Positions 1-7,177 of a stretch of 64,000 nucleotides of DNA are shown in pieces; position 1 is the stretch's first letter, and every line of letters begins with the position of its first letter. The stretch spans positions 124,001 to 188,000 of the forward strand of contig JAXLWL010000006.1 in NCBI GenBank assembly GCA_046328505.1, given 5' to 3'. Below the pieces are notes generated by a model. It searched no databases, was not told the DNA's origin, and saw nothing but the letters and a program-made list of their open reading frames with translations. The stretch is from JBDHWG01 sp046328505 (GTDB lineage: Bacteria; Chloroflexota; Anaerolineae; Epilineales; JAHCIE01). A program made the translations under genes and the position numbers.

Positions 1-1136
1 TAGATGCCGCCAAGGTGGACGCCGGCGATGAGGCGATGTAGATGCAAATCCTGGCTTAGTGGTAGCGCATCGAGCAGGACGCCCCAGGTGGGACGCCCGA
101 AGTACAGAAGCAACCAGAGAAGCGATAGCGCGACAGGCAGACGGTAACGCTCATCGCGCCAGCGCCAGAGACAATACCCCAGGCCAAGGGCGACAAGAAT
201 GGTGAGCGAAGGGAAGCGGCCAAAATCAAACAGCTGCCCAGTGACCAGTTTGCTCAGCACCCACTCATAGCCATAGGAGTCATACTTGGTTGGCAGTTCC
301 CAGACACTGCGGTTCATGTAGCGTCCGTCAAGCACGAAGGGCAGCAGGAAGTAGAAGATGACCAACACCGTGAGCGCCAGCAAAAGCAGGAAGCGCAGCG
401 CCCGCCGGCCCACATCTCTAACCGTCTGGTCCGACTCCCACTTTCCGAGCGCAGGCAGCACGGCAAATAAACCAAGCGACACGAAGGCTATGTAGCCGGA
501 AACCAGATGCGACATCAGGGTGGCAGCCAGCAAGAGCACGGACCAGAAGTAGCCTTTGCTCTGGCGGAGTGTCACGTAGGATCGCCCCAGGGCTAGGGGC
601 AACAGCAGCATACCCCACAGTTGGGTGTAGAGACCATAGCCGCGCCAGACATAGCTGCCGAAATCGAAGCCGTAGAGACCATCAGTCGCCAGCAATGGAG
701 CGACAAGACCGGCAAGCGCCGACGGCAGCCTCCCGAAGCCGAACCACCGCATTGAAAAATAGATTGTGACCGGGAACAAGCTCAGCAGCAGGTAGTTGGT
801 CCAGCGGTAGACGTCATCGAGAGGGATCGTGTGTTGAAAGAGAAGATACAGAAGCGCCGGTGGGAGGTATGCAAGATGCTGGTAGTGGTGGAACAGCGGA
901 TAGCCCAGGTCCAACCCCCCCAGCCACACATCGGTTGGATCCTGTCCTTCCGCTATGGCAGCTACAACTCGCTGGAGATTCAGCAGGTGTAGAACGCCAT
1001 CATGAAGCATGGGGACACGAAGCCCAACTTCTGAATATAGATAACAGAGGTTGAAGGCGACCGCAAACAGAAGGATGAGACCGGGAATGACACCGACCTT
1101 CATCCAGGCACGGCCCGTTGCAGACTGGTTTGACAT
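1..1136 (-). CDS. Multi-pass membrane protein, PTPS-related / glycosyltransferase-like (3' end outside window)
   Basis: An open frame runs from an ATG at 1134-1136 leftwards off the window edge, about 378 codons without a stop. The product has an N-terminal signal anchor (residues about 14-32) and many hydrophobic segments. It contains the run DLGYPLFHHYQHLAYLPP after a short periplasmic loop, which recalls the 6-pyruvoyl-tetrahydropterin-synthase-related membrane proteins and GT-C glycosyltransferase-like proteins common in Chloroflexota. A second ATG ten codons in (MKVGVI) is also possible. It lies 54 bases downstream of egsA on the same strand, so the two may be co-transcribed. The C-terminus is missing, so its function is left open. 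Confidence 0.75.
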   Translation of the reverse strand, partial: MSNQSATGRAWMKVGVIPGLILLFAVAFNLCYLYSEVGLRVPMLHDGVLHLLNLQRVVAAIAEGQDPTDVWLGGLDLGYPLFHHYQHLAYLPPALLYLLFQHTIPLDDVYRWTNYLLLSLFPVTIYFSMRWFGFGRLPSALAGLVAPLLATDGLYGFDFGSYVWRGYGLYTQLWGMLLLPLALGRSYVTLRQSKGYFWSVLLLAATLMSHLVSGYIAFVSLGLFAVLPALGKWESDQTVRDVGRRALRFLLLLALTVLVIFYFLLPFVLDGRYMNRSVWELPTKYDSYGYEWVLSKLVTGQLFDFGRFPSLTILVALGLGYCLWRWRDERYRLPVALSLLWLLLYFGRPTWGVLLDALPLSQDLHLHRLIAGVHLGGI

Positions 1137-1190
1137 TGGGCACGGCCTCACCCGTCACATTGAGACGGGCGCGTAGTCAATCAGTGCAGC

Positions 1191-2537
1191 TTACACGTAC
1201 TCCCAGTAGCCGCCAGGGGCAAATAGCTCGTCCACCAGCGTGTCGAGCAGCCCTGCCTCTGTCGCCAGATCGAGCACCGAGTAGCGGCTGCGAATCGTCC
1301 GCGACAACAGATAGCTCTCCTTGAGCTGCTGCCGCGTCACCCCCACCTCGGCCGGGGTCGTCGGCGCGCCCACCGCCTTCAGCAGCCCCGCCAGCTCTTC
1401 CGCCGTCATGAGCTGCTGCTCCAGCCGCGGCTTCAGCGTCGGCCATAGCCGCTGAATGAGCAGCAAGCGCTCGCGCAATTGCTCCGGCGTGATGTACTTG
1501 ACCAGGCTCTCCTTCACTGCGCTCTCCCCGAGCCAGCCAATGTCGTGCGCGTCGCGCACCTGCTGCGCCAGCTCGTCCCGCGACGGCCACGCGGCCACCA
1601 GGGCGTCAACGTCGAGGTGCGTCAAGTCGCGCTGCAGCAGAAGCTCGTACAGAGCGGCGGAGGCGATGGACCCGACACCGACCTTGAAGCCGTGCGGCAC
1701 CGGCGGGTGGCCGTGCTCGGCCGCCTGCATCTCCCACAGATGGCTGAAGCGGTGCTCGCTACCCGACGCGGGCCTCGACGAGCGGCTGATCTGCATCGCC
1801 AGGCCGACGAGCGTCAGCCCCTCGAACAGGTCCGTCATCGCCTTCGCGTCGCCCGCCCGCAGCTCCGCCGGGTGCGCCGTCCACTCTCGCAGCGAGTCCT
1901 GCACCAGCGGCCACGCGCGCATATCAATCAACTCTGACCCGACGGCATCGGCCAGAATCCAATCCGCGCCCGCCGTGATCTTCCCCAGGAGGTCGCCGTA
2001 GCCAGACGCCGTCATCCCTTCCGGCGCGCGCATCAGCACATCCAGGTCGGCCAGCACGGCGCGCGGCGCCGGGCATTCCATCGTCTGCTTGAAGCCGTCC
2101 TTGGCGATGGCCGCGCCATAGGAGGTATAGCCGTCCATGGACGCCGCCGTGCCGACGATCATATACGGCCGCCCAACACGGTGCGAGGCGAGCTTGGTCA
2201 GGTCGTTGATCGTCCCGGAGCCGACGGCGACGGGAATCGCGCCCACAGGGCGCAGCCGCTCCTCCAGCGCGAGCGCATTGTCGAAGTCGGCGGCCAGGGT
2301 CGGCCGGCCGGGAAAGATGATGGGCGCGGCGACCTCGCGGCCGGCGGCGCGCAGCCGTTCGTGCACCTCCGCGCCGGCCGCGGCGTACGTGTTCTCATCG
2401 GCAACGACCACCGCCGCCACATCGCCGAAGGCTTTGGCGAACAACGGGTCGAGCTGAGCCAGGACACCGCTGCCCGTCAGGAACTCGCGCGTGTCGCTCG
2501 CGTCGCGTAGTGCCGCCGCCACTGGATCGAGGGCCAT
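1191..2537 (-). CDS. egsA: sn-glycerol-1-phosphate dehydrogenase (EgsA/AraM family)
   Basis: The 448-aa product belongs to the iron-containing alcohol dehydrogenase / G1P dehydrogenase superfamily. The nucleotide-binding motif GSGTINDLTK, the ASMDGYTSYGAA segment, and the metal-binding region with ASGSEHRFSH and HPPVPHGFKVG are all present in family order. Such enzymes reduce dihydroxyacetone phosphate to sn-glycerol-1-phosphate with NAD(P)H and use Zn or Ni. In bacteria this supplies G1P for special glycerolipids. The protein is somewhat longer than B. subtilis AraM because of a C-terminal helical extension. The start follows an AGGG-type purine stretch. The next gene downstream encodes a membrane protein. 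Family assignment is firm; the physiological use is inferred. Confidence 0.92.
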   Translation of the reverse strand: MALDPVAAALRDASDTREFLTGSGVLAQLDPLFAKAFGDVAAVVVADENTYAAAGAEVHERLRAAGREVAAPIIFPGRPTLAADFDNALALEERLRPVGAIPVAVGSGTINDLTKLASHRVGRPYMIVGTAASMDGYTSYGAAIAKDGFKQTMECPAPRAVLADLDVLMRAPEGMTASGYGDLLGKITAGADWILADAVGSELIDMRAWPLVQDSLREWTAHPAELRAGDAKAMTDLFEGLTLVGLAMQISRSSRPASGSEHRFSHLWEMQAAEHGHPPVPHGFKVGVGSIASAALYELLLQRDLTHLDVDALVAAWPSRDELAQQVRDAHDIGWLGESAVKESLVKYITPEQLRERLLLIQRLWPTLKPRLEQQLMTAEELAGLLKAVGAPTTPAEVGVTRQQLKESYLLSRTIRSRYSVLDLATEAGLLDTLVDELFAPGGYWEYV

Positions 2538-2639
2538 AGGGATATCCCTTTCGTCATCACTGGGCTAGTGAGTGGATTGTAGGTCCGTCCCGCGGCGATG
2601 TCAACGGCGAGCGCTGTATGACGAGGCATACCGAGGCGG

Positions 2640-2683
2640 CCCAAACAAGAGACGCCTCGGCGATGCTCTATCGCCGGGGCGTC
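2640..2683 (-). terminator. Rho-independent terminator of the collagen-like gene
   Basis: Positions 2651-2664 and 2670-2683 form a 14-bp stem with one G-T pair and a five-base loop. Read on the minus strand the stem is followed by TCTTGTTT. It sits about 50 bases after the collagen-like gene stop and before egsA, so it should separate the two transcripts. Confidence 0.65.
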
Positions 2684-2732
2684 ATCGCTTCGATGGAGCC
2701 TCCTAGCCCCATCCATACCATGCATGTCACCT

Positions 2733-3680
2733 CTACTTCGGTGCGCAAATGACGAAGACCGTGAGCGTTCCATTGCCATTGGCCGGCGACGTCGCGACAC
2801 CCCAGCCGGCCGGGCTATCCGTACCCGTCGGCGGCGTATAGTCGCTCTTGATCGGCAGTGAGGTCTTCACGGCCGCGACGCCAGGACTCGCCGGATTAGA
2901 CGGCTCCCACTCCCAGCCGCCGCCCGTCGCCACCTTGCCGGTCGGGCAGAATGCGAACGCCGATCCCGGGTACCCAAACGTAGTCGGGTTGCTGGCGTGC
3001 ACAACAAACGTGGCCGCTACGCCGGCCGGACCCGTGTCACCCTTGGGGCCACTGGGGCCACTGGGGCCGGTCGCGCCCATGGGACCACTGGGGCCACTGG
3101 GGCCGCTAGCGCCCGTCGCGCCCGTGGGACCAGCGGGGCCACTGGGGCCGCTAGCGCCCGTCGCGCCCGTCGCGCCCGTCGGACCAGTGGGGCCAGTCGC
3201 GCCCTTGAGGCCGGTCTCACCCGTCGCACCCTTAGGACCTGTGTCACCCTTGGGGCCGCCGGGGCCCGTCGCGCCCGTGAGACCACTGGGGCCCGTCGCG
3301 CCCGTCGCGCCCGTGGGACCAGTGGGGCCACTTGGGCCGGTCGCGCCCTTGTCGCCCGTCGCGCCCTTGCCGCCAGTGGGGCCACTTGGGCCACTTGGGC
3401 CACTTGGGCCCGTCGCGCCCGTCGGGCCGGTCGCGCCCTTGTCACCCTTGTCGCCCTTGTCGCCCTTCTCGCCCTTGCCGACGGTCACAGGGAACCATCC
3501 ATAGGGGCAGGCGCCGGAGGGTTCGTACCTCACGAAGTGCCAATAGCCGTCGTAGCAGAAGGTGACGGTGCTATCAGTAGACTCCGCAGCGCTGGCAACC
3601 ACAGCTCCTAGCAGCACGACCAGCGCAACCGCGCCGAGCAGGAGCAACAACCATTTTCGTGAAATTGTCCAGGGTTTCAT
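2733..3680 (-). CDS. Secreted or anchored collagen-like protein with 50 Gly-X-Y triplets
   Basis: From the ATG at 3678-3680, which follows an AAGGTGG ribosome-binding site, the protein has a basic N-terminus and a hydrophobic segment ending in an Ala-rich possible signal-peptidase site. A short Cys-containing domain follows (CYDGYWHFVRYE, then a second Cys). Next come 50 uninterrupted Gly-X-Y triplets dominated by GAT, GPS, GPT and GDK, and then a C-terminal beta-rich domain of about 85 residues. Longer starts upstream lack a good ribosome-binding site. Bacterial collagen-like proteins form triple helices at the cell surface or in matrix and spores; the role here is unknown. Many near-identical triplet codons make this stretch prone to length change. 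Confidence 0.88.
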   Translation of the reverse strand: MKPWTISRKWLLLLLGAVALVVLLGAVVASAAESTDSTVTFCYDGYWHFVRYEPSGACPYGWFPVTVGKGEKGDKGDKGDKGATGPTGATGPSGPSGPSGPTGGKGATGDKGATGPSGPTGPTGATGATGPSGLTGATGPGGPKGDTGPKGATGETGLKGATGPTGPTGATGATGASGPSGPAGPTGATGASGPSGPSGPMGATGPSGPSGPKGDTGPAGVAATFVVHASNPTTFGYPGSAFAFCPTGKVATGGGWEWEPSNPASPGVAAVKTSLPIKSDYTPPTGTDSPAGWGVATSPANGNGTLTVFVICAPK

Positions 3681-3878
3681 GGCTCTCTCCCACCTTTCAT
3701 CCAACACTTGGCTAGAACCCAAACGTACCCATCTCGTCCAAATCGCTTACGGTGTACGTACGCCAAACCGGGGCTACCACGCGTCTCGCGTAGCGCCCCG
3801 GATCTCCGAGACAGGTCTGTTGGATGATGAGGGTGCTGCGCAACTTGGCGCAGTAAGAAAACCCCGATACCTAATTCC

Positions 3879-3907
3879 AGTATACAGCCGATTCACTTTT
3901 TTGTCAA
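3879..3907 (-). promoter_or_regulatory. Sigma-70-type promoter for the collagen-like gene
   Basis: On the minus strand a perfect TTGACA (3902-3907) and TATACT (3879-3884) are separated by 17 bases. Transcription should start near 3872, leaving a leader of about 190 bases before the ATG at 3680. Confidence 0.75.
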
Positions 3908-3950
3908 TATCTTACCAACAAAAGCGTCGCCTCGAATACTGACAATCCGT

Positions 3951-3979
3951 TTGACGTTCAGTCGGGCGCAGTGTATTAT
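3951..3979 (+). promoter_or_regulatory. Sigma-70-type promoter for the GyrI-like/MerB-like operon
   Basis: TTGACG (3951-3956) and TATTAT (3974-3979) are separated by exactly 17 bases, with transcription expected near 3986, about 24 bases before the ATG at 4010. It lies 43 bases from the opposing promoter. Confidence 0.75.
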
Positions 3980-4009
3980 CGCATTTCCCATGTAAGTACG
4001 GAGCCTCCC

Positions 4010-4486
4010 ATGATCGAACAGCCACAGATTGTGCAGACAAGCGCCCGGCCGACCGCCGTCATCCACGTCACTGTTCCGCGGGAACAGATTCGCGAGGTGA
4101 TGGGGCCGACCCGCGGCGAGCTCATGGCGGCCCTCGCGGCGCAGGGCATTGCCACCGCCGGCCCGTGGTTCACGCACCACCTGCGCATCGACCCCGCTGT
4201 CTTCGATTTCGAGCTAGGCGTGCCCGTAGCCACGCCGGTGACCGCGGCGGGACGCATGGCGCCGGGCGAGATACCGGCCGAGGCGATGGCGCGCACGGTT
4301 CTCTACGGCGGCTACGAGGGCCTCGGCGCTGCGTGGGAGGAGTTCGACACCTGGATTGTGGCCCAGGGCTACATCCCTGCCGACGACGTTTGGGAATGCT
4401 ACCTCGTCGGCCCTGAATCCAACTCCGACGCGGCCGAGTGGCGCACGGAGCTAAGGCGGGGCATCACCCATTTGAGGACTTCGTGA
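4010..4486 (+). CDS. GyrI-like small-molecule-binding domain protein
   Basis: The 158-aa protein matches the stand-alone AraC effector-binding / GyrI-like fold. It opens with a beta-strand containing TAVIHVTVPREQI, has a middle segment with FDFELGVPV, a Gly-rich LYGGYEGLGAAW helix, and a C-terminal strand ending WECYLVGPE. Such domains bind hydrophobic small molecules or act on them. The ATG at 4010 was chosen because it follows a GGAG sequence; an in-frame ATG at 3971 would lie upstream of the predicted transcription start. Its stop overlaps the GTG start of the next gene, so the two are translationally coupled. Confidence 0.85.
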   Translation: MIEQPQIVQTSARPTAVIHVTVPREQIREVMGPTRGELMAALAAQGIATAGPWFTHHLRIDPAVFDFELGVPVATPVTAAGRMAPGEIPAEAMARTVLYGGYEGLGAAWEEFDTWIVAQGYIPADDVWECYLVGPESNSDAAEWRTELRRGITHLRTS

Positions 4487-5325
4487 GTCTCGATCCCCTC
4501 GTTCGGACAAACACAATTCACTTGTTCCCTGAGCTAAGCCGCGCGTTGCTGACCCTGCTGCGCGATCTACCGGCGTCCGATTGGGCGAAACCGACGGCCT
4601 GCCCGGGCTGGTCGGTCAAGGACATTGTCGCGCACCTGCTCGGCGGCAACCTCGGTCGGCTGTCGTTTCAGCGCGACCACCTCCAGCGCACCGGCCGCCG
4701 TTCCTGGAAAACGGCCGCGGAGCTGACTGCCCTCATCAACAAGCAAAACGAGGCCTGGGTACGCTCTGCCCGCGGCATCAGTGCGCCGGTCTTGCTCGAC
4801 TTCCTCGAGCTGACCGACGCGCAACTGCACGCCTTTTTCCGCTCCCTCCCGCCCGACGCCCCCTCGACAATTGGCGTCCTGTGGGCCGGCGAGGCGACGT
4901 CCGCCAACTGGTTCGACGTCGGCCGCGAGTATACCGAGAAGTGGTTCCACCAGCAGCAAATTCGCGAGGCCATCGGCGCGCCGGGATTGGTGGAGCGCCG
5001 CTTTCTGCGCCCGGTGATGGACATTTGTTTCCGCGCCCTGCCCTACACCTACCGCGATGTCGCGGCCGCCGAAGGCACACTGATTGCTGTTCGAGTGACG
5101 GGCCGGGCCGGCGGAACGTGGTCCCTTGTGCGGGAAGACAGCGCGTGGAGCCTGTATCATGGGGCACAGGATGACGTGGTCACCGGAGTCACCATGAGCG
5201 ATGACACGGCGTGGCGGCTCTTCAGCAAGGGACTGCCGCCCGACGACGTCCGACGCAGGGTAGGCATCACCGGCAACGTGGCGCTCGGAACGCCGATCTG
5301 GGACCTGGTCTCGATCATGGCCTAG
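4483..5325 (+). CDS. DinB / maleylpyruvate-isomerase-like protein
   Basis: The protein of about 280 aa starts at a GTG that overlaps the preceding stop (GTGA) and follows GAGG. The N-terminal four-helix part carries CPGWSVKDIVAHLLG, typical of the mycothiol-dependent maleylpyruvate isomerase / DinB superfamily, where the His binds a metal. A second conserved His may lie in EKWFHQQQIREA. The C-terminal third is a small alpha/beta region like the MDMPI C-terminal domain. These enzymes act on thiol conjugates; which thiol is used here is unknown. The neighbours (GyrI-like, SRPBCC, MerB-like) suggest a small-molecule detoxification operon. Confidence 0.8.
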   Translation: MSLDPLVRTNTIHLFPELSRALLTLLRDLPASDWAKPTACPGWSVKDIVAHLLGGNLGRLSFQRDHLQRTGRRSWKTAAELTALINKQNEAWVRSARGISAPVLLDFLELTDAQLHAFFRSLPPDAPSTIGVLWAGEATSANWFDVGREYTEKWFHQQQIREAIGAPGLVERRFLRPVMDICFRALPYTYRDVAAAEGTLIAVRVTGRAGGTWSLVREDSAWSLYHGAQDDVVTGVTMSDDTAWRLFSKGLPPDDVRRRVGITGNVALGTPIWDLVSIMA

Positions 5326-5352
5326 GCAATGGGTGGGAATGGAGGAGTTAGC

Positions 5353-5790
5353 ATGGATCGGAATCTTGTCGCGCGAGCCTCGGTTGATATTGATGCTCCG
5401 GTTGATAGCGTGTGGCGCGCGCTGGTCGATCCCGCCGCCATCAAGCACTACATGTTCGGCACCGACGTCGTTTCTGATTGGCGCGAGGGTAGCCCGATTG
5501 TCTGGCGTGGAGAGTGGCAGGGCCGACCATACGAGGATAAGGGCATCATTACCCGTCTTCAGCCCGGCCGTGAGGTTCAATACACCCACTACAGCCCGCT
5601 CTCTGGGGCGCCGGACGTCCCTGAAAGCTACCACACCATAACTATTGAGCTGTCAAACGCGGGCACCCAGACCCATGTAACGCTGTCACAGGACCGCAAT
5701 GCCACCGAGGACGAGCGCGCTCACTCGGAGCAGAACTGGCAAATGGTGCTTGACGAGCTTAAGAACTTCGTGGAACAACAAGCCCGCTGA
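5353..5790 (+). CDS. SRPBCC (AHSA1-like) protein
   Basis: The 145-aa product has the START/Bet v1-type pattern of the AHSA1 subfamily: an initial strand with DIDAPVDSVWRALVDP, then WREGSPIVWRGEW, a strand region with GREVQYTHYSP, and a final long amphipathic helix containing WQMVLDELKNFVE. The ATG at 5353 follows a strong GGAGGAG sequence and was preferred to the ATG at 5329. Such proteins bind hydrophobic ligands in a deep pocket. It is 27 bases after the previous gene and 37 before the MerB-like gene, so it is probably part of the same operon. Confidence 0.87.
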   Translation: MDRNLVARASVDIDAPVDSVWRALVDPAAIKHYMFGTDVVSDWREGSPIVWRGEWQGRPYEDKGIITRLQPGREVQYTHYSPLSGAPDVPESYHTITIELSNAGTQTHVTLSQDRNATEDERAHSEQNWQMVLDELKNFVEQQAR

Positions 5791-5827
5791 GCCGCCGGGC
5801 GCGCTGCATACCAGAGCGGAGGTCAGC

Positions 5828-6517
5828 GTGAGCGACGACGAACTCCTGTGGAATACGCGCCTCTTCATCTACACCACCCTCACCGACACCGGGCATGCCC
5901 CCACCACCGCCGATATCGCGGCGCATTTCGCCATCTCCACCGACCATGCCCAGCGCCTCCTGCGTGACCTGCACGACCGCCACGCCATCTTGCTCGACTC
6001 CGACACGGGCGCCATCCGCATGGCCAACCCGTATTCCGCCGTCCCCACGCCGTACCGGGTGCTCGCCAACGGGCATACCTACTGGGCGAACTGCGCCTGG
6101 GACTCGTTTGGCATCGCAGCCATGCTCGGCGGCAACGTAGAGATTGAGGCTCGCGCCACCGATGACGACGCGCCTATCCGGTTCACGATCCGCGGCGGCC
6201 AGTTCGTCGGCCACGGCGAGGTCGTCCACTTCCTCCTGCCCTTCGCCCGCTGGTACGACAACCTCACCTTTACCTGAGCCAACATCGCGTTCTTCCGGTC
6301 GGAGGAAACGCTGGATGCGTGGTGTCGGCGGCAGAATGTCACCCGCGGCGAGGTCGTGTCGCTCGACCAGATATGGGCACTGGCGAGGGCGTGGTACTCC
6401 AATCGCATGGCTCCGGACTACCGGGGGCGGACGATTGCGGAAGCCGAGGCAGTGTTTGCGTCGGTCGGCCTGACCGGGCCTTTCTGGCGCATCCCCGCCG
6501 AGGCAGCCACAACCTGA
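5828..6517 (+). CDS. MerB-like (alkylmercury lyase family) protein with an in-frame TGA, probable selenocysteine
   Basis: From a GTG preceded by GGAGG at ideal spacing, the frame encodes an N-terminal winged-helix-like part and a MerB-like catalytic part with NCAWDSFGIAAMLG. A TGA at 6275-6277 interrupts it, but the same frame continues for 79 more codons with clear family sequence (AFFRSEETLDAWCRR, then GLTGPFW) to a TGA at 6515-6517, giving 229 residues. In MerB the catalytic residues are Cys96, Asp99 and Cys159. Here Cys89 and Asp92 match the first two. Codon 150, the TGA, lies 61 residues after Cys89, against 63 in MerB, and precedes the same FF motif. A SECIS-like hairpin starts 9 bases after the TGA. 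I therefore read codon 150 as selenocysteine. A nonsense mutation is the alternative. Substrate is not known; many MerB-like proteins may not be true mercury lyases. Confidence 0.78.
6287..6311 (+). promoter_or_regulatory. Bacterial SECIS-like hairpin after the in-frame TGA
   Basis: Five pairs (6287-6291 with 6307-6311) are followed by a two-base CU bulge (6292-6293), three pairs (6294-6296 with 6304-6306) and a seven-base loop GGUCGGA. The E. coli fdhF SECIS has a bulged U, three pairs and a loop with GGU at +22 to +24 from the UGA. Here GGU is at +23 to +25. The match in geometry is by eye, without a folding programme. Confidence 0.6.
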
Positions 6518-6544
6518 CAGCGCCTCTTCCGTGATAAATGTGCT

Positions 6545-6570
6545 CCCGCTGGAGTTGACACTCCAGCGGG
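6545..6570. repeat. REP-like hairpin, left of the transposase
   Basis: A perfect 11-bp inverted repeat (6545-6555 and 6560-6570) has the loop TGAC. It lies 28 bases after the MerB-like stop and 20 before the transposase start. The core GGAGTTGACACTCC matches the hairpin on the other side of the transposase, differing only in the loop (TGAC against TGGC) and the outer stem. It may also help terminate the upstream operon. Confidence 0.7.
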
Positions 6571-6590
6571 TAGAAAGGACGACGACGCCG

Positions 6591-7145
6591 ATGTCGAACT
6601 GGAGGCCCACCTTCTGCCCCGAGCACCTGTACTTCGTCACAACCAAGGCTGCTCAGTATGCTCATGTCTTCCGTCGTGACATTATCAAGCGTCTCCTCCT
6701 TGACACGCTAGATTGCATGCGGCATCAAGGACGTTTCAGGCTGTTCAGCTTCGTGATTATGCCAAATCATGTGCATTTCATCATACAGAGCCCTGCCGAG
6801 CACACAATTGCCGATGCAATCCGTGATTTCAAGCACACCACGTCCGACCGTCTGGTACGGCAATTGGAGGCCGAGAGCAACTCCTCCGCGCTAGCCTTTC
6901 TCGCATTGAACGTAACGCGTCCGAGTCGGCAGCACCACAGAGTCTGGGAAGAAGGTTATAACGCCAAGGATGTGTTCTCGCCGGATTTTCTACGGGAGAA
7001 GATGGCGTACATTCACAACAACCCGTGTCAGCCGCACTGGAACCTCAGCGAAACCCCCGAGGCATACATCTGGTCGAGCGCTCGCTTCTACCTGTCCGAC
7101 GCAAGGTGTATCATCCCTGTAGATGATGCGCGAGATCTGCTGTAA
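6591..7145 (+). CDS. REP-associated tyrosine transposase (RAYT, Y1/HUH family)
   Basis: The 184-aa protein carries the HUH signature MPNHVHFII and a downstream helix region that should hold the catalytic Tyr (YNAKDVFS or KMAYIHNNP). The C-terminal WSSARFYL is typical of RAYT proteins. These single-strand endonucleases recognise REP hairpins and are usually domesticated, single-copy genes. The ATG at 6591 gives the usual start (MSNWRP...YFVTT); a start at 6531 would include the left hairpin in the coding sequence. It is framed by two hairpins with the same core. GC content is a little lower than in the neighbours. Confidence 0.9.
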   Translation: MSNWRPTFCPEHLYFVTTKAAQYAHVFRRDIIKRLLLDTLDCMRHQGRFRLFSFVIMPNHVHFIIQSPAEHTIADAIRDFKHTTSDRLVRQLEAESNSSALAFLALNVTRPSRQHHRVWEEGYNAKDVFSPDFLREKMAYIHNNPCQPHWNLSETPEAYIWSSARFYLSDARCIIPVDDARDLL

Positions 7146-7147
7146 CG

Positions 7148-7171
7148 GCGGCGGAGTTGGCACTCCGCCGC
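7148..7171. repeat. REP-like hairpin, right of the transposase
   Basis: A perfect 10-bp inverted repeat (7148-7157 and 7162-7171) with loop TGGC begins two bases after the transposase stop. The inner stem GGAGT/ACTCC is the same as in the left hairpin, as expected for a RAYT recognition site. Confidence 0.7.
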
Positions 7172-7177
7172 GAGCGC

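Larger units (their letters stand above)
3681..4009. other. Divergent intergenic region with two promoters
   Basis: This 329-base gap separates the leftward collagen-like gene from the rightward GyrI-like gene. It holds two back-to-back sigma-70-type promoters (listed separately) and a leader of about 190 bases for the collagen-like gene. No convincing small gene was found in it. Confidence 0.7.

Noticed and set aside
2848..3611. Plus-strand open frames opposite the collagen-like gene
   Set aside because: They translate the complement of Gly-X-Y codons into Pro/Ala/Gly repeats; the minus-strand gene has promoter, signal peptide and terminator.
6275..6277. Simple nonsense mutation in the MerB-like gene
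   Set aside because: Possible, but the stop is precisely at the catalytic Cys position, downstream sequence is intact and a SECIS-like hairpin follows; recoding fits better.
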